NCBI RefSeq assembly: GCF_958298935.1
Contig: NC_084943.1
Location: 19,647,001 to 19,711,000 of the forward strand
DNA length: 64,000 bases
Origin: Phragmites australis
Lineage: Eukaryota > Streptophyta > Magnoliopsida > Poales > Poaceae
Reading direction: 5' to 3'
Within the stretch, counting starts at the first letter, position 1. Each line of letters starts with the position of its first letter. The notes under the pieces were generated by a model, which saw only the letters and a list, made by a program, of their open reading frames with translations, was not told the DNA's origin and did no database searches. A program made the translations under genes and the position numbers. Positions 56,397 to 64,000 of the stretch are shown here, piece after piece.

Positions 56397-56576
56397 CAGT
56401 GGCGGACCCAGAACAAAAATAACCGGGTGTCCCGCTTATTAGTCTATAGGTTCGGGTGTTCCATTTGTTAAGCTAGAGGGTGTCCTATAGACCTGATACA
56501 TACGATGGATCACTGAAAAACGAAAAATCACCCGATGTCCTATGCACCCCTGAACCTTAACCTCGGTCCGCCCCTG
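56397..56576. mobile_element. hAT MITE with exact 8-bp target duplication
   Basis: 180-bp element with termini CAGTGGCGGACCCAG and, inverted, CAGGGGCGGACCGAG, flanked on both sides by GATGGCGG (56389-56396 and 56577-56584). Length and termini match a non-autonomous hAT family. Interior motifs GGGTGTCC/GGACATCGGGTG are also inverted. Confidence 0.9.
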
Positions 56577-56584
56577 GATGGCGG

Positions 56585-58083
56585 CCGGCCGGCCGGCCGC
56601 TTCGTCTTGCCCGGAGCAGGATAGAGGGTCGAATCGACACCACCACAAGGCAAGGAAAGTTAGGTTGTAGACATGCTAAATATACATATATGTAAGTGAC
56701 AAGTTAGGGTTGTAGGAATGGCGACTCGACGCAGTGATGATTGATGGCGCAAAGGCCAGCTAGACGTGTAGAGAAAGTAACCGCCACATGCACATCAAGA
56801 ACAGCTTGTTGCAACAACAGAAAGAACTGATTTTGTGTGGTCATGCATATGTATAGGGTGTAGCTAGATTTCTTGCGAATGGGCATGCATATATTTATAC
56901 CCTCTTGGTTGTGTTTTCTTTTCTAATCTTTTACTTCAGAAAAGATGGTAGCTAGGAGAGCTCAAATGAAATGCAATCGTTTTTTGCGCGCCACACAACT
57001 AAGGTGCATATAATTATTTTAACATACAGTTGTATTTTCTATACAATTTTAATATATACCGTACTTATGGTTGAAAATGTAGTTACCTTTGTCACGCAGC
57101 CGTAACAGCTCAAATTAATCTACACCGTTATTTAGTATCAGAAACTATACCAAAATATGTGCGATACCATATATATCGTTAACTTCTTCTCTCTCGATTA
57201 ACAAGATAATCCATAGGTTTGTCTTTCTTCATATTTAAGGAAAACTGTGGTGTGGAGAAAGCCAAAACCCCACAAACAAAAACTACTATATATATACAAG
57301 ATGTTTATATACAATTTCCATGTCACGTCACATAGAGTACATAATGCTCTCAACTTTTGAGTTATGGGAAGGCACGTGAGATTGCTTCAGCCCACCATCC
57401 ACTGATCCGATCAAGGTTTGCATGCCCTGTACTTTCTTTGACGTAGCAAAATGTTTTCCATAAGAGACACATACATTAAACAATGTATATACAAGTCGAG
57501 TATCAACCAATATGCATGTATATATGTAGCCACCAATATTTAGCTGGCAGCCTGGCACAGGCTATGATTTCCATGAATTGATGACTAGGAGATAGATCTA
57601 TCTCATACAATTATGGAGTGTGAACTTGCAACCAACAAATAAGCATTATTGTACAAGTCCGTCAGCTCCTACTGTCCTAGGATCAACGAAACTGAATTGT
57701 GGTATTATTGTCATTATTTCCTCTTTTGTCGAACTTAATGTCACATATGTTACTAGCTGTGGTACTCCATTTACTTATGGATTACGACATAAAAAGGTTT
57801 ACTGTGCATAACTTTGATGATTTTTCTTATTATATATTCGCAACTATTAATGCAACTATGATTATATAGAAGTATTTTGGTGATGAATCTCTTAGGACAA
57901 CTCCAAAAAAATCCATGTCCACTAGCTATAAGGACCTCTGTCATATTTTTGTTTATATGGAGGAGAGTTAATGAGAGGAGAGGGATCTACTAATGTGTAC
58001 TTAGTCTATAGAGCATTCAAAGACATATACAGACATTTAATATCCTATTACATGTAGACCTATATATTAAATCAAAAGGAAAT
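56585..58083. other. Intergenic
   Basis: Begins with a GGCCGGCCGGCC tract, then AT-rich sequence without recognisable genes. Confidence 0.5.
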
Positions 58084-59624
58084 CAATACCTCAGAATGGG
58101 TTATTACAGATGGATTTTAAACCCTATCACAAACGATTATAGTCGTCTCTATAAAAGTGTCTGTGATATCGATATTGTTATAGACGGTTTCAGAACCATC
58201 TACCATAGAGTAACATACAGACAGATTTCCTGTAAAATTATCTATGCATAATAAGAATCACAGACTAACAAAACCCGTGTGTGTTTTGTCATATTGTCAT
58301 AACATCGATCACACATTATTCAGAACACAAAATACAGTTGTTGACATATCATAAAGGTTAAGAATATCAAACATATACGCATCATACATTATTCAGAACA
58401 CATAAACCTAGCTAGCTAAACACAATCCCTAAGTATACATCATTGGTCGATCGACGCTGTCTTCCAAACAAATGAAATGATTAACATCATTGTGACGCTA
58501 TCTTCCAGAAAGACGAAAAGTGATCGATAAAATTGGGTCGATCGACACCGTCTTTCAAAAACATGAGATGATAGACACCATATTAGCCTCTTGCATTTCA
58601 GCACAATGTCAACACAAGTATCATCTTCAATGAGCAGCTCACAGTCATTTGGATCTAGCCGCACCTTGACTATCTCACGCATGAGTCGGAACCAGACTGC
58701 ATTCTTGCCAAACCATCAGTCTTGGTTCAGCAAGAAATGTCCATTCAAGCCTGTCTTGCAACTGGTAAAAAAATTTCCATTGTGACGAACAACAATGGAC
58801 AATTTTCATCCGAAAGCATAGAATGAATAACGCGGTTGACAACATACACATGGTCGACGGAGGGGGCCTTCATAGCAGCGAAGAAGACGAAGTCCACCTG
58901 GCCAAAGTCGATGCTAAGCATCTGCACCATCGAAGCCGCCATAGGGACAACCCCATCATGCCACCTCCTAATTATCGTGACATGTGCATTACAAATCTAC
59001 AACGGAAACCAAGCTCTATCATCAGTTACATAGATCGAAGCAATGAAAACCTAACAAACTCTAACTAAACTGCGATGGGAACTACATGATACTCACCTTG
59101 GTGCAGTGAAAAGGATTCACTCCCCGCTGAGATCTCGCTTTTCTAACGCTAATGGCGAGTGAGGATGACACTCCTCAGTGCAGTGAAACACTAGGATATG
59201 ACAAATGAGGAAGAAGAACACTCCTTGTCACTTTATATTGAGGGGAAATGAGCAGGTCGTGTGTGAGAGAATCCAAAAGAGGCTGGAAGACGAGCAAGTT
59301 ATGTGTGTGCGAAGCCAAAAGAGCTAGGAGAGACGAGCAGTCAAATTTGAAATAATTCACGGATCTTTAAATACAGATGGTTTTCATAAAATCTATTTGT
59401 GTCTATCATACAAACAGACGGATCTTAAAAAAAACCATTAATGACAATATCATAGAAAGTTTTTTTAATGTCATATGTGTCTGTATAATACAAACAGAAG
59501 GATTTATGAAATCCGTCTGTGAGTTCAATCACAACAAGACAATTGTCTTAGAATATTTTGTCAGTGGTGGATCCTAAGAAACTGTTTATGACACGTCTCT
59601 ACTTTCAATGATTCTGTGGTAGTG
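58084..59624. mobile_element. Complete non-autonomous CACTA-like element with 3-bp target duplication
   Basis: 1541 bp. The left end is CAATACCTCAGAATGGG and the right end, inverted, CACTACCACAGAATCATTG: 12 of the first 14 bases agree, with CAATA a mutated CACTA. AAT directly flanks both ends (58081-58083, 59625-59627), the 3-bp target copy of this superfamily. Subterminal ACAGATGG / ACAGACGGAT and related motifs repeat within about 250 bp of each end. The interior has minus-strand open frames (58942-58745, VDFVFFAAMKAPSVDHVYVV; 58682-58440) whose origin I do not recognise; they may be a captured fragment. No transposase is present. Confidence 0.85.
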
Positions 59625-59627
59625 AAT

Positions 59628-60916
59628 GCTTTAGCTAGTTCATTGGAAGAGTTGTCTATTGTATTATCTATAGATGATATTGATATTTTTTTTATAGCTA
59701 GTGGTTGACTATATTGTTAGAGACACTCTTAATATCATTTGTATTCAACAGATAATGTACTTTGATGTATTTAGCTGGCTAAAGTTATAAAAGCTCGACT
59801 GCATGTATTCTAAGTATATCCTATTATACTCTCTTTTATTATCATTTTTTTGGACACTACGGCATCTTGGGCCAGTATTTTTAAAAATTATGTGGAAGAA
59901 ACATTACTAAATTAAGGAACTAACTCCAGAATGACAGAGCAGGGGCAGTGCTCAGTGCTTGAAAGAATACAGGTAAACATATTTTAGTTTACTTTCTTAA
60001 CTAAGACAAATCTTACAAGAAAATGCTTCGAGTAGGTGATAATATTTTAAGTGGTAGTAGAAAAGGAAATGTGAGCAAAATTCAGAAAACCTCACTACTT
60101 TTGTCAAAACTTTCACAAAACCACATTTTGAAGCAACGGTTTCAGAGAACTGTACTTTTAAGCAACACTTTTAAACAACCATATACCTCCATTAATGTGT
60201 ATAGCATTTCGCAAAACTAATTTTTAAGCATTTCTGTCATTTCACCTTCGTGAGAATGTCAGGTGAGCACTCTTTTTGGATTAATTTGATGTCAATACTT
60301 AAAAGTATAGTGTTTTGAAATGGTGTCTGCAAATATATAGTGTAATTTAACATGAAAATGTTGGTCAGCCACGCTTGAAGCCGAGTTTGACGTATATAGC
60401 ACGCTGGCAATTACTACGTAATTCACTGCTTGTGCTTTCAGTAACTTGCTAGTACCTTTGCTCTTTTATATTACTTGATTTTTTTTACTCTTTACTGTTT
60501 TCGAGATGTGACTTTACCATCACTTTTTATAACATTGCATTACGATAAAGTAATAACATGAAGTATTAATAACAAACCTAAAGTTACAATTTTCATATAA
60601 CAGATCTATGTAGTTTCAAACATATATAAGTTATAGAAAGTTTGCCGGCACGGACTAGGACACGTCAAGTACAATACAACTATTTATTTCGATAGATACC
60701 TTTCCTCCTCGTATAATCCATGTCTATAATTTTGTTGTAATACAAAGAGAGCAACTGTAATTTTCTTGGTATACACCAACTTTGTACACAGAACATTTGA
60801 CCCTCTGGTTTGAAATCAAATGGGCTAAGATTCATTTTGGTGTCCTGCCAATAATTAATTATAACGTCAGGTCCCACTAATACTGTAGCTAATAGTGTCC
60901 TAACCAAACCTGTCCT

Positions 60917-60923
<7 letters not shown>
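59628..60923. other. Intergenic
   Basis: AT-rich, only short frames, no recognised feature. Confidence 0.5.

Positions 60924-60975
<52 letters not shown>
60924..60975. repeat. (TA)n microsatellite
   Basis: About 26 TA units. Confidence 0.95.
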
Positions 60976-60977
<2 letters not shown>

Positions 60978-61202
60978 TTCTCTAAAATTGATCATGATAT
61001 TCTTCTTCTTCACGTATATTTTCGTACCGTTTTTTATGTACATATTGAATAGCATTAAAAAAATACCACTGTTGGTACCCAAGCCCAATTATTGACACCA
61101 AAACGTCATCTCCTGTCTACTTCGAGCACAACCAAATTGGACTACATTGAGGTAATGTACAACCGGATGTTTTGACCCTATTCCATGAGGCAAAAACTTT
61201 TT

Positions 61203-61460
61203 AAGATAATCTCTAACATGTATTTTAAATTTTTATTTTTATAATATTCTCTAATAATATTATAACATTATCTATTTTTTTTATCTCTAATAGCTACTCT
61301 ATTTCTTACTTTCTGTTTTACTCCTTTCGAGCGTACATATTAATCTCTGTGAACTGATAGAATGCTCAAATTTAAGAAACCTCTCTCCTGCCCCTCTCAT
61401 CGGCAAATGGAGCTACAGAGATGATAGCATAGTACTTAAAGGGTCTCGCTAAAGATGGCC
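61203..61460. mobile_element. MITE, copy 2 of the 35158-35476 family
   Basis: Reads in the opposite orientation to copy 1: AAGATAATCTCTAAC at the left, then TATAATATT, TTATCTCTAATAGCTACTC, and CTAAAGATGGCC at the right. These align with the reverse complement of copy 1 (CATCTCCAACG ... CTGGAGATGGCC). It is shorter and more diverged. Confidence 0.55.
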
Positions 61461-61514
61461 TAAGAATTCTCTCTCTTCTTTTTTTTTCTTTTTTGTTTTT
61501 GAGAGAGAGGATCG

Positions 61515-61596
61515 ATTCTTTCAGGTGAGGCGTCATCATGCATGACTCTTGAATCATTCTTTCAGGTGAGCCGTCATCATGCATGACTCTTGAATC
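61515..61596. repeat. 41-bp tandem duplication
   Basis: ATTCTTTCAGGTGAGGCGTC...TTGAATC occurs twice head to tail with one G/C difference, implying a recent duplication. Confidence 0.9.
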
Positions 61597-62814
61597 ATTT
61601 CCAAATCATAAGTTCGAACCAAACTTTGACAAAAGCAAGCCCTAGCAACAGAGTAGAAAATTGCGACATGTTTACATATAATATGCGTGCATATATGGCG
61701 CCCGCACAAGATGAGGCAATCCATCCACCTATCACGGCCACCATTTCTATCACCAATGCATGCATGCTTTGCGCACGCACCTTGACACGGAAAGGTAAGC
61801 TGACTATATATTATGACAGTTTTAATTATTAGAGCTAGCCGTTACCTTTAACTATTAAAACATACTTTTTAAAACTTATATAGATCTCGTTATTCATAAT
61901 TATCTATATTTTATAAGGAGAAATATATTAAGATGAAATTTGTTTTGTGCTTCGAGCTATCTTTTGAATTGGAGCTGCCCTTAGTCATGAGGTGTTGCCC
62001 TCTCTCTCTCTAACACACGCATCAGGACGTACGGCAGGTTTGAACTTTGTTGGTTTATTAACTGTGGAGACATAGGAAAGGGAGGGCGGCAGGGAAGAAA
62101 GGAGGCATGCTTCCAATTGAAATTGTACTCTACGTATGACTTGTGTTCAACATAAAATATTCACATCTAACACCTTTTTTCTAAACCTTTCGCTTTCTTC
62201 TGCCGATCCTCAGTTTGACCGATCGACTCGACCTTAAACGACGACGTACGCGGTGGTACTTGATATACATAGTCGTACATGTTCAAATTGTCAAAAATAG
62301 AGCATCGTTTAGGATTCAATTAATATTTCCATGCATGTCATGGGAGATGTCTCCATGCTCGGCGCCGGAAGCCCTAGACGGGTTCTGAAGATGTCGTTGC
62401 CCGGACCTGACGTAGCACTCCTTCCTGCGCAATGCTGCGGCCACGCCGGAGATGTAGAAGATCAGAGTATCATCCACAACATATATTTTAATGATTATTT
62501 TAATAGTATTTTGAATTTTAAGAGTAATAAAACGTAATGTTTTTTATTTTTAACATTTCATATTTATTTTTTTAAGATGTTGCCCCTTGAAATAGTGATA
62601 TATTTATTTTTTTAATGTGTTATCTTTTTAACAGGTGATAGTAATCTATTTTTACATTTTTTTCCAAAATTACACCTAGTTTTACAAATTCTTTATTTTT
62701 TAAATAAAAAAATACAGACGGAGGTTATCTTCCTGCCGCTGAATTTTTTTAATATTACACTGTTGTACGGATATTACAGAAATAATATAAAAATGAGAAA
62801 ATTTCAAATATAAT
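61597..62814. other. Intergenic
   Basis: AT-rich sequence with no recognised gene; a small GC-rich patch at 62330-62460 has no identifiable product. Confidence 0.5.
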
Positions 62815-63015
62815 ACATGTTCGCTCAACGATTTGGCGAAAACATATTTCCGTCCTATAGTACGATGAAAACACTATTTTCACCATACGGTATGGCAAAA
62901 ATAGGTGACGTGGCGCCGGCGGCAAGTTAGGGGTGCACGGCTGCAGCATCGAGGCAATTTTTACCATACGGTTTAGCGAAAATAAATTTACGCCAAACCG
63001 TATCACGAAAATAAA
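62815..63015. repeat. ACCATACGGTTTGGCGAAAAT repeat cluster
   Basis: At least five direct or inverted variants of CCATACGGTNTGGCGAAAA occur within 200 bp. The cluster ends just before the retrotransposon LTR. Its origin is unknown. Confidence 0.6.
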
Positions 63016-63100
63016 TTTTGCCAAACTGTTGAACGGAAAATCCCGTAGCATGAACCGTACCTCTTGTGTGGGCCTGTGAACCCTGTCTCATGCGTCGTAA

Positions 63101-64000
63101 TGGTGAAAGGATTGAATGGCCCAAGAGGGGGGTGAATTGGGCGCTAATTAAAACTTCTACTGCTTTCTAAAATAAATAACAACCTTAGTCTAGATAAAGG
63201 AGAATGCAACTACGTGATTTAAACTAGGACAAGGCAACTAAACAAGCAAGATAACTAAGAAACAGAACGGTAAAAAAAAAAGACTTGCAAGAACCAAGAT
63301 ACTCAAAGTAAAATGTAGGAATGTAAATAGTTGGAGAAGAGAACACCATTTTTTTCCCGATGTTTCGAGAAGTTGGCACTTCCCCCTAGTCCTCGTTGGA
63401 GCATCCACCAAGGATGTAGCTCCCCCTTGAGTCACCAAGACTCAAGTGCTCCCTCTTGATTGCCCCTTCTCCATCTCTGAATTAGCGGGCATCAAACCAA
63501 GTACATCATCTCTTCTCGGGGCTCCCACAAGTCCTCCAAGAGCTCACCGAGAACACCTTCGATCACCAAGACCGTCTAAGTGTTGCCAACCACCAAGAGT
63601 AACAAGCTTCAAGCTTCACTTGACAAAGACAAAGCCTAGACAACAGCTAGATGCACACTTGTTACTCTCCAAGCACTAAAGATATCCTTAATCTTCAACT
63701 AAGAACTTGAAATTAAACACGAGTGCTCTCTCTTGCTTCTAAATGATACACCAAGTGTATGAGCTGCTACAGGGTCGCAAGAGCAGTTTTTGAGACCAAA
63801 TGAGTGGGTATTTATAAGCTAAGGATCAAGAATTAGCTGTTGCCTAACAACCCAGAATTTTTTTCTTAACGCCGGAAGGTCCGGTGTGAACAACTCTCTC
63901 CATATCGGAATATCCGGTGCTAATACCCCTGACAGAATAGCCGTTAACTGTTTCATTAGCCGTTAAAGCTCCGGCGTTTCATCCGGACTAACGCCGGATC
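63101..64000 (+). mobile_element. LTR of a retrotransposon, running off the window
   Basis: Starts TGGTGAAAGGATTGAATGGC followed by CCAAGAGGGGGGTGAATT, an LTR start that I recognise as frequent in grass retrotransposons. It continues with Ser/Pro/Thr-coding-like non-genic sequence and ends in CCGGAAGGTCCGGTG / ATCCGGACTAACGCCGG motifs. The internal region lies beyond the window, so the class cannot be stated. Open frames inside are not genes. Confidence 0.55.

Noticed and set aside
58440..58942. Transposase inside the small CACTA element
   Set aside because: The minus-strand frames have no similarity that I can recognise to CACTA transposase domains and are too short.

Overview
The window is nuclear DNA of a grass (Poaceae). 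Its real genes are intron-rich with GC-rich first exons. A tRNA gene has eukaryotic architecture. The space between genes is filled with Ty3/gypsy, Ty1/copia, CACTA, MULE, hAT and MITE remnants of types common in grasses. No operons, CRISPR arrays or prokaryotic features are present. Genus cannot be fixed from sequence alone.

Intact or near-intact genes, left to right: (1) a two-exon glycerol-3-phosphate acyltransferase (GPAT family) on the minus strand at 6098-8054, whose intron appears to use a GC donor; (2) tRNA-Gly(UCC) at 9695-9766, minus; (3) a nine-exon gene at 23408-26328, plus, for a 619-residue rhodanese/serine-hydrolase fusion (STR6-like); (4) a 13-exon gene at 27601-32369, plus, for a 497-residue M24 aminopeptidase P of the mitochondrial ICP55 type; (5) a single-exon DUF538 gene at 43154-43867, plus, with a TATA box; (6) a three-exon R2R3-MYB of subgroup 20 (300 aa) at 54044-55519, minus. 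For genes 3 and 4 every splice junction was placed by eye and the reading frame closes exactly.

Regions between: 1-780 is the decayed C-terminus of a MULE transposase. 2782-4651 is a 5'-truncated Ty3/gypsy pol plus one LTR. 10389-21104 is a nested accessory block holding a CACTA end, a branched-chain aminotransferase (BCAT) pseudogene, a 4.2-kb segment present twice in tandem (13031-17246 and 17699-21104) with a captured two-exon gene of unknown function and copia gag debris, and further CACTA ends. 22201-22909 is an ATP-citrate lyase beta-chain (ACLB) pseudogene. 33665-35110 is a CACTA-like element carrying a PRA1-family gene fragment. 36391-40942 is a deleted Tat-lineage gypsy element with two LTRs and an antisense ORF. 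40960-46720 has inverted GTGCCGA-rich repeats on either side of the DUF538 gene and an EF-hand exon fragment. 47115-48605 holds two divergent GRF-zinc-finger-like pseudogenes with a 15-bp minisatellite between them. The right third carries the MYB gene with a MITE hairpin just past its stop codon, hAT MITEs with recognisable 8-bp target duplications, a complete small CACTA element with a 3-bp target duplication, and the edge of another LTR retrotransposon at 63101-64000.

The adjacent STR6-like and ICP55-like genes match the order of two neighbouring Arabidopsis genes, so this pair looks like old collinearity in a region otherwise reshaped by transposons. I found no demonstrable new molecular system. 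The most unusual observations are the GC-AG GPAT intron, the duplicated block in which only one copy keeps an intact splice and fused frame, the several gene fragments inside or beside DNA transposons, and the MITE foldback at the MYB 3' end.
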